From Streptomyces sp. PKU-EA00015 (GTDB lineage Bacteria; Actinomycetota; Actinomycetes; Streptomycetales; Streptomycetaceae): 64,000 nt of DNA. Position numbers and translations under genes: made by a program. Within the stretch, counting starts at the first letter, position 1. The number at the start of each line of letters is the position of its first letter. Positions 37,592 through 45,029 of this stretch are shown piece after piece. The DNA is taken from contig NZ_JABZEE010000002.1 of the NCBI RefSeq assembly GCF_013387495.1, positions 1 to 64,000 of the forward strand. The letters run 5' to 3'. The notes beneath the pieces are model-generated. The model was not told where the DNA came from, ran no database searches, and worked only from the letters and a program-made list of their open reading frames with translations.

Positions 37592-37632
37592 ACGATGAGA
37601 ATCCCATGAATCCCGGATGGAAGGGACAAAAC

Positions 37633-38709
37633 GTGCGATCCATCTGGAACGGTGCGATCTCCTTCGGGTTGGTCAGCATCCCGGTCAAGCTCGTGAACGC
37701 GACCGAGAACCACTCGGTGTCCTTCCGGCAGATCCACGAGGCCGACGGCGGCCGGATCCGTTACCGCAAGGTGTGCGAGCTGGAGGAGAAGGAGGTGACG
37801 AACGCCGAGATCGGCAAGGCGTACGAGGACGCGGACGGGGTCATGATCCCGATCACGGACGAGGACCTCGCCTCCCTGCCGCTGCCGACGGCGAAGACGA
37901 TCGAGATCGTCGCCTTCGTGCCGTCCTCCGAGATCGATCCGCTGCAGATGGACGCGGCCTACTACCTCTCGGCCAACGGGGTGCCGGCCGCCAAGCCGTA
38001 CACGCTGCTGCGCGAGGCGCTCAAGCGCAGCGACAAGGTCGCCGTCGCCAAGTTCGCGCTGCGCGGCCGGGAACGGCTCGGCATGCTGCGCGTCGTCGAC
38101 GACGTCATCACCATGCACGGTCTGCTGTGGCCCGACGAGATCCGCGCCCCCGAAAGCGTGACGCCCGAGGCGGACGTGACCGTACGGGAAGCCGAACTCG
38201 ACCTGGCCGACGCCCTGATGGACACCCTCGGCGAGGTCGACATCGAGTCCTTGCACGACGACTACCGCGAGGCGGTCGAGGCCATGATCGCCGCGAAGGT
38301 GGAGGGCGGGGTCACGGCGCCGGAGGCGGAGCCGTCCGCCGAGCGCGCCGGCGGAAAGGTCATCGACCTGATGGCGGCGCTGGAGAACAGCGTGCGCGCG
38401 GCGAAGGAGGCGCGGGGCGGGGAGGGCGAGGTCGCCGAGGTCACGCCGATCAAGGGCCGGCGGGAGCCCAAGCCGTCCGGCGCGAGGAAGTCGACGTCGC
38501 AGGCCGCGAAGAAGACGGCGGCCAAGAAGACGGCGGCCAAGTCCACGGCGAAGACCGCCAAGAAGACGGCGTCGGCCAAGTCCACGGCGAAGTCCACGGC
38601 CAAGTCCACGTCGAAGTCCACGGAGAAGACCACCAAGAAGGCAGCGTCCAAGACGGCGTCCGAGCCCGCGGCGAAGAAGAGGGCGTCGCGCAGGCGCAGT
38701 TCGGCCTGA
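37633..38709 (+). CDS. ku: NHEJ protein Ku
   Basis: 358 residues from GTG at 37633 (GGAAGGGA upstream; ATG at 37606 is possible but has no ribosome-binding site). The Ku core spans about residues 1-250: RSIWNGAISFGLVSIPVKL, FRQIHEADGGRIRYRKVCE, VDDVITMHGLLWPDEIR. A long C-terminal tail (about 285-358) is nearly all Lys, Ala, Ser and Thr (AAKKTAAKKTAAKSTAK type repeats), a basic DNA-binding extension common in Streptomyces Ku. The homodimer rings broken DNA ends and recruits LigD. Confidence 0.95.
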   Translation: MRSIWNGAISFGLVSIPVKLVNATENHSVSFRQIHEADGGRIRYRKVCELEEKEVTNAEIGKAYEDADGVMIPITDEDLASLPLPTAKTIEIVAFVPSSEIDPLQMDAAYYLSANGVPAAKPYTLLREALKRSDKVAVAKFALRGRERLGMLRVVDDVITMHGLLWPDEIRAPESVTPEADVTVREAELDLADALMDTLGEVDIESLHDDYREAVEAMIAAKVEGGVTAPEAEPSAERAGGKVIDLMAALENSVRAAKEARGGEGEVAEVTPIKGRREPKPSGARKSTSQAAKKTAAKKTAAKSTAKTAKKTASAKSTAKSTAKSTSKSTEKTTKKAASKTASEPAAKKRASRRRSSA

Positions 38710-38731
38710 CGGCTCTCAGGGCCTCAGCGCC

Positions 38732-39331
38732 TCAGGGCCTCAGCAGGGTGTCCAGGACCGACTCCAGGTACGCGTCCCTCTCGGCGCCCTGCGGCAGGGC
38801 GTGGGGCACCGCGTGGGCCAGCTGCGTGTGTCCGAGGTAGCTGCTGTACGCCAGCAGGCCGCGGGTGCGCGCCTCCGCGGCCGGAAACCCGAGCTCCTCG
38901 AAGAGCCGCGCCACGTACCCGACCCGGCGCTCCGTCACCCGGCCGAGTACGGCGGCCACTTGGGGGTGCGCGGCGGTCGCGAGCAGCGACACCTCCAGCG
39001 GGTCGTCGGCGGCCGACGTCGTCGCCTGCCGCAACAGGGTGCGCAGCCGCCGCTCCGGGTCGGGCTCGGCCTCGACGGCGGTGATGATCTCCTCGGTGCA
39101 GATCTCCTCCCAGCGCTCCAGAGCCGCCTCGATCAGCGCCTCGCGGTTGGTGAAGTGCCAGTAGAAGCTGCCCTTGGTGGTGCCGAGCCGCGCGGCGAGG
39201 GGCTCGACGGCGACGGCGGCGAGCCCGCGCTCGGCCATCGCGGCGAGCGCGGCGTCGGCCCAGTCGCGGGCGGTGAGCCGCCGGCGTCCCTGCTCCCGCT
39301 TGCTCCTTTTCTCCACGTGCACCATGTCCAT
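38732..39331 (-). CDS. TetR-family regulator, autoregulated
   Basis: 199 residues. HTH at about 18-62: LTARDWADAALAAMAERGLA, then LAARLGTTKGSFYWHFTNREALIEAA. Its first ATG (39329-39331) lies inside the first of two operators, so the true start may be the next ATG (39323-39325). It is divergent from the SRPBCC gene across 44 bp and probably represses both from the paired operators. Confidence 0.9.
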   Translation of the reverse strand: MDMVHVEKRSKREQGRRRLTARDWADAALAAMAERGLAAVAVEPLAARLGTTKGSFYWHFTNREALIEAALERWEEICTEEIITAVEAEPDPERRLRTLLRQATTSAADDPLEVSLLATAAHPQVAAVLGRVTERRVGYVARLFEELGFPAAEARTRGLLAYSSYLGHTQLAHAVPHALPQGAERDAYLESVLDTLLRP

Positions 39332-39344
39332 ACGCTACCGTATG
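39329..39344. promoter_or_regulatory. TetR operator, site 1
   Basis: CATACGCTACCGTATG: inverted CATACG/CGTATG half sites with 4 bp between them. It includes the TetR start codon. Confidence 0.8.
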
Positions 39345-39350
39345 GTTGAA

Positions 39351-39366
39351 CATACGCCACCGTATG
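39351..39366. promoter_or_regulatory. TetR operator, site 2
   Basis: CATACGCCACCGTATG, the same half sites, 22 bp (two helical turns) from site 1 and directly before the GGAGG of the SRPBCC gene. Confidence 0.8.
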
Positions 39367-39374
39367 GAGGTGCC

Positions 39375-40307
39375 ATGCGCGCGGAACGCAATGTCCACGA
39401 GCGCGTCGTCGAAGCCCCCGCCGACGTGGTCGGTGCCCTGCTCGACCGCCTTTCGTCGCCGGACGACCCGTTGAGCCCGAGCCCCGTCTGGCCGCCGATC
39501 CGCTTCGACCGCCCGCTCGGCGTCGGCGCCGACGGCGGCCACGGCTTCGTGAAGTACCGGGTCACGGCCTACGAGCCGGGCCGTAGCATCCGGTTCGACT
39601 TCCCGCCGCCGGAGAACGGCCACCACGCCCTCACCGTGGAGCCCCTCGACGCCGGCCGCTGCCGCGTCACCCATGTCCTGGAGCAGAAGCAGAACCTCCG
39701 GCAGGCGCTGCTCTGGTCGCTCGTCATCCGCCCGATGCACGACGTGATGATCGAGGAACTGCTCGACAACGTCGTCCGCGCCGCCACCCCCGAGGCGCCC
39801 CTGCGGCCCGCGCGCTGGAGCCGCTGGACGCGCCTGATGCGGCGGGCCGTCTGGTACCGGCCGAAGGCGGTCGTGTTCCCGGCGGCGGCCGTCCTCGCCC
39901 GACGGGCCTTCGACGCACCGGACTTCACCGACTCCTGGCAGCTCCCGCTCGACCCCGGCATGCCCACGGCCCCCGCCGCCTGGCGTGATGTCCTTCCGTA
40001 CGAGGTCAGGGAGAGCGCCCCGGGCGAACTGCTGCTCGGTGAGGACGCGAGCCATCTCGACTTCCGCGCCTCGGTGCTGATCGAGGACGACGCGGTCACC
40101 CTCACCACCGTCGTCCGGATCCACAACCTGCGCGGCAGGCTCTACTGGGCCGTCGTGCGCCGCCTCCACCCCTTCATGGCCCGCCTCATGCTCCGCCGCA
40201 CCCACCGCCGCCTGGCCTACGCGGCGCCGCCGGCACCGGTGCGCCTGGCGCGGGAGGCGCAGGCCGGGGCTGCGGGCGCTGATGCGGCAGCCACGGCCCG
40301 AACCTAG
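39375..40307 (+). CDS. SRPBCC / DUF2867-like protein
   Basis: 310 residues from ATG at 39375 with GGAGG 5 nt upstream. The N-terminal half follows a polyketide-cyclase/SRPBCC pattern (HERVVEAPADVVGALLDRLS, RFDFPPPENGHHALTVEPLD). The C-terminal half fits DUF2867 (DVLPYEVRESAPGELLLGED, LHPFMARLMLRRT). It probably binds a hydrophobic ligand. It is controlled with the divergent TetR through two shared operators, so its ligand may be the TetR inducer. Confidence 0.8.
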   Translation: MRAERNVHERVVEAPADVVGALLDRLSSPDDPLSPSPVWPPIRFDRPLGVGADGGHGFVKYRVTAYEPGRSIRFDFPPPENGHHALTVEPLDAGRCRVTHVLEQKQNLRQALLWSLVIRPMHDVMIEELLDNVVRAATPEAPLRPARWSRWTRLMRRAVWYRPKAVVFPAAAVLARRAFDAPDFTDSWQLPLDPGMPTAPAAWRDVLPYEVRESAPGELLLGEDASHLDFRASVLIEDDAVTLTTVVRIHNLRGRLYWAVVRRLHPFMARLMLRRTHRRLAYAAPPAPVRLAREAQAGAAGADAAATART

Positions 40308-40349
40308 ACTGACGAGCGCCCGATACGCCCCGAAAGAGGGAGATGCGCC

Positions 40350-40424
40350 ATGTCCAAGCGAGGCAACAAGCGACGCGCCCGCAAGAAGAAGGGCGCGAAC
40401 CACGGCAAGCGGCCCAACGCCTGA
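40350..40424 (+). CDS. 50S ribosomal protein bL37
   Basis: 24 residues: MSKRGNKRRARKKKGANHGK then RPNA. It is extremely basic and ends in ANHGKRPN, the signature of bL37, the small extra large-subunit protein first seen in the mycobacterial ribosome structure. The ATG at 40350 has AAAGAGGGAG 7 nt upstream. At 75 bp it is easily missed by gene finders. It is a ribosomal component with no known extra role. Confidence 0.9.
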   Translation: MSKRGNKRRARKKKGANHGKRPNA

Positions 40425-40474
40425 CGCCTGAGCCGTTCGACGTCCTGCCATACTTCTCCGCCATGGGGGAGACC

Positions 40475-41083
40475 ATGGCGGACCCGGCAGTCCGGCGCCG
40501 CCGAACGACCGTCCGGGCCCTGGTGGGAGCCGCCACCGCCTGCGCGGCGGCGGTGCCCGTCGGCCACTGGGCCGCACACCCGGGTGGCCTGCTCGCGCTC
40601 GCGCGGACCTTCGACCACCCGCTGCTCTTCGGCTGGCTGTTCCTCGCCGCCCTGACCGCGGCGCTGATCGTGGGCTTCCGGCACGCGGCCGTACGCGTCG
40701 TCGTCTCGGTACTGGCCGCGGCCGCCGTCCTCTTCGGCGGCCCCGTCTCGCTTCTGCTCGCCCAATCCGCCTTCACGACGACGCTTCAGGACGCCCCGGC
40801 CCCCGGCCGCCCAGACCGCCACCTGGTGGTGGAGGAGGGGGCGGACCTGATCGACCCGTTCTGGCAGGTTTACGTGGACGAGGGCACGGGGCTGACCACA
40901 CGCCGCTGGCAGGTAGCCCACTTCAACGGTGACGACCCGGCCAACGCGCTGGAGGAGGCCGCATGGGCCGGCCCCGACCGCATCCGCCTGGTGACGGACG
41001 ACGGCGACGGCGAACGACACACGTACGTCATCGACCTGTCCCCGGTGACGGGTGAGCCGTCGCGGACGCTGTCCCGCGGCTGA
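40475..41083 (+). CDS. Membrane protein of unknown function
   Basis: 202 residues from ATG at 40475, with GGGGGAGA upstream (ATG at 40463 is an alternative). Three hydrophobic helices lie in the first 105 residues (LVGAATACAAAVPVGHW, LLFGWLFLAALTAALIVGF, VVSVLAAAAVLFGGPVSLLL), followed by a soluble C-terminal domain with an RHLVVEEGADLIDP motif and acidic patches. I do not recognise the family. Confidence 0.7.
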   Translation: MADPAVRRRRTTVRALVGAATACAAAVPVGHWAAHPGGLLALARTFDHPLLFGWLFLAALTAALIVGFRHAAVRVVVSVLAAAAVLFGGPVSLLLAQSAFTTTLQDAPAPGRPDRHLVVEEGADLIDPFWQVYVDEGTGLTTRRWQVAHFNGDDPANALEEAAWAGPDRIRLVTDDGDGERHTYVIDLSPVTGEPSRTLSRG

Positions 41084-41101
41084 ACCCTGACGCCGGCCGG
41101 T

Positions 41102-42289
41102 TCAGGACAACGGGGTCAGATACATGCCCGAGGCCCCGGTCCCGGCCGTGTTGCGGCAGCTGAAGTCGCCCGTCGGCTTCGCGTAGACCAGCGACAGGCA
41201 GCGCCCCTGGGCCAGCTGCCCGTAGTAGTTGGGGTGCGCGGACTCCTGCACCGGCCCCTGCGTGCCGTCGCTGTCGATCCACCGCGCCCACTCGCTGGCC
41301 GAGGCCGACGGCGGCTGCGTCGCGGTCACCAGGCGGCTGGCCTTCGCACAGACCTCGCGGCCCTGGAGCATGTCCCGCAGATCCAGGAACTGCGTGCCCT
41401 TCGCCGCCGCCAGCGCCTTCAACCGGTCGGCGAGCTGCGGCACCAGAGAGTCACGCGCCCAGTCGGCGTCCAGGTTCCAGAAGGGGCACCCGCCGGTGTT
41501 CACCCGAGACCAGCCGCTCTCCGCGTACCGGTTCTCGCTGCCCCGGGGGATCGGCGACGGGTACGACTGGAGCACGATCCGGTACGAGGAGGCCGCGTAT
41601 CCGGCCCCCGACATCACCGCGCGGACCTCGTCGACGGCCTTGCCGACGTTCGCCATCACGGTGTCGATCTTCGCGTCCACGACGTCCTGCTGATCGTCGT
41701 GGCAGTACGAGTAGTAGAGGATGTAGTCCTTCGCGCAGGTCGTGATGATGTCGGCGAACCCGAGGTCGTTGCCCCCGATCGACAGCGCGATCACCTTGAC
41801 GTCGTACGTCGCTGCCGCGGCGGCCAGTTGGTCCGCCTGCGGCGCCTCGCCCTTGAACCACGTGCCCCCGCTGGACGCCCGGAAGACGTTCTGCGTCGTC
41901 GCCCCGGAACAGGCGAGATTCACCAGCGCCTGGGTCGTCCCGGTGGCGCTGCGCACCTCCGCGGAGTCCGACCGGTGGCACCCGTTCACGGCGGTCGTCC
42001 CGTACACCCGCGTCGGGTCGTACGCGGTCCCGGTCCAGGCCCGGTCGGTGCCGTCCCTGCTGCCGGTGTTCGTGAGGCTGTTGCCCTGCCACCGCCCGGC
42101 CTCACCGGAGATGTAACTGTCCCCGAGCGCCACGATGGCACTCGCCCCGCTCCCGGGCCCGGCCTGCGCGGTCCCGGCGCCGGCGGCCACGAGGCCACAG
42201 AAGGCGAGCGGCCCGGCGACGGCGGCCCGGAGCCACCGCTGACGGCGGGCGGCCGGAGAAGACACTCGGAACAGACGGAATCCAGACAC
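41102..42289 (-). CDS. Secreted SGNH/GDSL-family hydrolase
   Basis: 395 residues from GTG at 42287-42289 with AGCAGGAG upstream. Long signal peptide (RRQRWLRAAVAGPLAFCGLV, cleavage near AQA-GP). The SGNH blocks are all present: block I ALGDSYISGEAG (Ser nucleophile), block III SIGGNDLGFAD and block V SAHPNYYGQ (His). Several cysteines suggest disulfide bonds. It should be an extracellular esterase or lipase. Confidence 0.92.
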   Translation of the reverse strand: MSGFRLFRVSSPAARRQRWLRAAVAGPLAFCGLVAAGAGTAQAGPGSGASAIVALGDSYISGEAGRWQGNSLTNTGSRDGTDRAWTGTAYDPTRVYGTTAVNGCHRSDSAEVRSATGTTQALVNLACSGATTQNVFRASSGGTWFKGEAPQADQLAAAAATYDVKVIALSIGGNDLGFADIITTCAKDYILYYSYCHDDQQDVVDAKIDTVMANVGKAVDEVRAVMSGAGYAASSYRIVLQSYPSPIPRGSENRYAESGWSRVNTGGCPFWNLDADWARDSLVPQLADRLKALAAAKGTQFLDLRDMLQGREVCAKASRLVTATQPPSASASEWARWIDSDGTQGPVQESAHPNYYGQLAQGRCLSLVYAKPTGDFSCRNTAGTGASGMYLTPLS

Positions 42290-42630
42290 GGCGAACTCCT
42301 GCTGCTGGCCACGGAAGAGAGCGATTTCCGGTCGTTCTCGACGGGGGTGTGGCGTATGGGTGAGGGAGCCTCCGGCCGGTGGCATGCGGAATCTGGCACG
42401 TTGCGTCTTGTTACCGCTAGGTAGCGTCAGGTCTCTTTTCGGTCACGGGGTGACGGAGTGATGGGCTTCTTTTGGCCATCCGTACGGGAGCTGCCTGAAA
42501 CCCGGAAGGAGCGCGAGGCGGGGCCGCGGTTGTGGCATGAATCACAGTGCGGGCCTGGACTCCGCGCTGCGGGCGAGGAGGGGCGGGCGGCCGAGCTGCC
42601 CGAGCAGGCCGGCCTCGGTACGGTCGTTGC

Positions 42631-43428
42631 ATGGAACGGGTCGGCGCGGTCCTGATCGATATCGACGGGGTGCTCACCGTGTCCTGGAAGCCCTTGCCCG
42701 GTGCGGTCGAGGCGATGCGGCATCTGCGTGAGCACCGGGTGCCGCTGGCGCTGCTCACCAACACCACGTTCCGCACGCGCAGTTCCATCGCGACGGTCCT
42801 GGCGCAGGCCGGCTTCCCGGTCGCCGCCGAAGACGTCCTCACCGCGCCGGCCGCCACCGCCGTGTACCTCACCGAGCACTTTCCCGGCGCGCGCTGTCTG
42901 CTGCTCAACAGCGGCGACATCGCCGACGACCTCGCGGGCGTCACCCTGATCGAGCCGGATGACCCCGCCCCTGCCGACGTGGTGGTCGTCGGCGGCGCGG
43001 GCCCCGAGTTCGACTACGCGTCCCTCAACCGTGCGTTCGCCCACCTCCGGCAGGGCGCCCGCCTGGTGGCCATGCACCGCAACCTCTACTGGCGCACGGA
43101 GTCGGGCCTCACCCTCGACACGGGCGCCTTCCTGCTGGGCCTGGAGCGAGCAGCGGACGTCGAGGCGGAGGTCATCGGCAAACCCGCCGCCGCGTTCTTC
43201 GCGACGGCCCTGTCCCGCGTGGGCGCCGCTGCCTCCGAGACGCTGATGGTCGGCGACGACATCGAGTCGGACGTCCTCGCAGCCCAACGCAACGGGCTGA
43301 CGGGTGTCCTGGTCAAGACGGGAAAGTACCGCCGGGAGACACACGAGGCGGCGTCCGGGACACCGGACCATGTGCTGGATTCGTTCGCGGATGTGCCGGG
43401 CCTGCTGAAGGACGGGACCGGCGCGTAA
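42631..43428 (+). CDS. HAD-superfamily phosphatase (NagD/LHPP-like)
   Basis: 265 residues. Motif I VLIDIDGVLT (D-x-D), a motif II Thr in LLTNTTFRTR, and motifs III/IV EVIGKPAAAFF and MVGDDIESDVLAA. The cap is type C2 (about residues 90-190), as in NagD and LHPP. TACGGT ends 6 nt before the ATG and no ribosome-binding site is present, so the mRNA is probably leaderless. The substrate is unknown; sugar phosphates or pyridoxal phosphate are typical. The 205-bp gap before it holds no gene. Confidence 0.92.
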   Translation: MERVGAVLIDIDGVLTVSWKPLPGAVEAMRHLREHRVPLALLTNTTFRTRSSIATVLAQAGFPVAAEDVLTAPAATAVYLTEHFPGARCLLLNSGDIADDLAGVTLIEPDDPAPADVVVVGGAGPEFDYASLNRAFAHLRQGARLVAMHRNLYWRTESGLTLDTGAFLLGLERAADVEAEVIGKPAAAFFATALSRVGAAASETLMVGDDIESDVLAAQRNGLTGVLVKTGKYRRETHEAASGTPDHVLDSFADVPGLLKDGTGA

Positions 43429-43636
43429 TCGAGTTCCGAACCCGACCACTTCGGATGCCGCCGGTGGTGACGCAGCCGTGGCGGAAGCCGCACTCTTTGT
43501 GTTGACGGGCTGCCTGCCGCTCGAGGAAGCGTGATGGCTCCTCTCACTCGTTCAGATGCGCCTTTCATGCACATTGCGCGTCTCATGCCCAGAGTTGACC
43601 GTGATGTGTTGTGTCTCCTCACAGAGGTAAAGGATC

Positions 43637-43933
43637 ATGCCTACATTTGTTGCGCTGCTGAACTGGACCGACCAGGGTATCCGCGACTACAAGGACACCC
43701 CGCAACGCGCCGAGGCCTTCGCCGCAGCGGCACAGAAGCTCGGGGTGAAGGTCCTGAACCTCTACTGGACCGTCGGCCCGTACGACCTCGTGGCAGTCGT
43801 CGAGGCGCCCGACGACGAGACCGCCACCGCAGTGCTCCTGCAGGTCGGGGGGCTGGGCAACGTCCGTAGCACGACCTTGCGGGCCTTCGGCCGGGAGGAG
43901 ATGGACCGCATCATCACCAAAGCCGCCGGCTGA
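43637..43933 (+). CDS. GYD-domain protein
   Basis: 98 residues. The GYD motif is clear: LLNWTDQGIRDYKDTPQRAE, LYWTVGPYDLVAVVEAPDDE, then LGNVRSTTLRAF. A small alpha-beta barrel of unknown function. AGAGGTAAAGG precedes the ATG. It is the last chromosomal gene before the AICE and its stop is about 30 bp from the left att repeat. Confidence 0.9.
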   Translation: MPTFVALLNWTDQGIRDYKDTPQRAEAFAAAAQKLGVKVLNLYWTVGPYDLVAVVEAPDDETATAVLLQVGGLGNVRSTTLRAFGREEMDRIITKAAG

Positions 43934-44007
43934 GGGGACGTCCACGTCGAGGATCTGCGGACTCCGACACGCGCCCGCTCCGAGCGGCAGGCGCCTGCAC
44001 ATACGCG

Positions 44008-44047
44008 AAGACCCCGTCCTCAGCGTTCTCACTGGTGGCGGGGTCTT
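44008..44047 (-). terminator. Remnant tRNA terminator in attL
   Basis: AAGACCCCG (44008-44016) pairs with CGGGGTCTT (44039-44047). It copies the terminator after the intact tRNA at the other end and now probably terminates leftward transcription out of the element. Confidence 0.75.
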
Positions 44048-44065
44048 TGGGCACCTCATCAAGGG

Positions 44066-44102
44066 TGCCCCCGGCAGGACTGCGCACACGGCTCCGGAGG
44101 CC
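44066..44102 (-). pseudogene. Displaced, decayed 3' half of tRNA-Arg(CCG)
   Basis: It matches the intact tRNA from the anticodon stem to the 3' end but lacks 7 bases of the T arm; GTTCGAA is missing. With no 5' half and no T loop it cannot make a tRNA. The original chromosomal 3' end was separated here when the element integrated. Confidence 0.85.
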
Positions 44103-44629
44103 CCTTGAGTCCCACGTGTCTGTCCTGGTCAGAGTCACGTAGCAGCGCCTACACGCGGTCTTGGTCCACGTATAGGCCGCGAGCTCGACTGCAGCCCTGC
44201 GGGCAGGTTCATATCTGCACCGCTGTTGGATCGCCCGCCTCCCCGGCGAGGCGTCTACCCGCCTGCAATCATGGGCGTGCTTGCACGATGCAGTTGATCA
44301 CGGGGAACCACGGGTGTGGCACGTGTGCCAGCTAACGCCTGTCCCGCATGGCGGGATCCCCTGCCGAGGTTCGAAGCCCCCTGCCAACCTACGCAGCTCA
44401 GTGCGCTCTGCCGACGCTAGGGAGGGGCGCAACTGCGTTCGCGCTTCGAAGCTAGATCCACCCGTTCTAGTGCCGGATGGGGTAGCGCATCGTTTGCGCC
44501 GGAGTGCGATGCAATCCAGCTGTTCTCAGCCAAATTTTACCGTTCGTCCTCACGTGGGATCCCCCCTTGTCATTCTGCATCGGTCGCGTGCTTCATCACG
44601 CGAGGTGCATGTACGGGAGGGGCAGAGCC
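44103..44629. other. Left-end non-coding region of the AICE
   Basis: 527 bp without a convincing gene. Base composition is lower in GC than the flanking chromosome. TTGTCA at 44568 with CTTCAT 18 bp later may be the promoter of the RHIM pair; support is weak. Confidence 0.4.
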
Positions 44630-45028
44630 ATGGGTGAACAGGTACAGCTCGTTGCTGTAGCAGGTGCTGCTGCGGCTGCGCTGGTGGGGGAAATGGTCAA
44701 GGACAGCTGGTCCTCCATGCGAGCAGCTGCCGCTCGAGTGTTTCGCCGTGGCGGTGAGGTCGAAGAGCAGCGGCAGTTGAATCGGCTGGATGCCGACCAG
44801 GCCCAGATCGACATCCTCGACCCGGACGAGCTCCGTGATCGGTGGCAGCGCCGTTTGATCACCTTGGTGGAGGACTTCCCCGAGGCAGCTGAAGACCTAG
44901 CTGTCCTGGCGAGCCGCCACAGGGACGAGCAGAACGGGTCCGTGAACCAGCAGGCAACTGGTAACAGCGGGTCTGTTATCCAAGTAGGGAGGGACAACTT
45001 CGGCGGCCTCAACACTGGAGGTCACTGA
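44630..45028 (+). CDS. Candidate RHIM-motif effector (cell-death protein)
   Basis: 132 residues from ATG at 44630 (GGGAGGGGCAG upstream). Residues 6-22 (QLVAVAGAAAAALVGEMV) form a hydrophobic helix. The middle is charged and helical (about 45-100). The C-terminus is Asn/Gly/Ser-rich with NQQATGNSGSVIQVGRDNFG, which contains the tetrad V-Q-V-G of RHIM amyloid motifs (residues 117-120); human RIPK3 reads SGVQVGDNN. The next gene starts 1 bp after the stop and carries the same motif at its N-terminus. I infer a membrane-active effector triggered by amyloid templating. It has no family name I know. Confidence 0.7.
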   Translation: MGEQVQLVAVAGAAAAALVGEMVKDSWSSMRAAAARVFRRGGEVEEQRQLNRLDADQAQIDILDPDELRDRWQRRLITLVEDFPEAAEDLAVLASRHRDEQNGSVNQQATGNSGSVIQVGRDNFGGLNTGGH

Positions 45029-45029
45029 A

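Larger units (their letters stand above)
43964..44102. repeat. attL: left direct repeat of the AICE
   Basis: About 139 bp matching 56560-56705 with scattered substitutions and a 7-bp deletion. The shared part includes a rho-independent terminator and the 3' half of tRNA-Arg. The longest perfect match, 23 bp, ends at the anticodon stem-loop (CACACGGCTCCGGAGGCC end at 44102). Confidence 0.85.

Noticed and set aside
44000..44110. A second tRNA gene at the left end
   Set aside because: Only the 3' half is present and the T loop is deleted, so it is a displaced remnant, not a gene.
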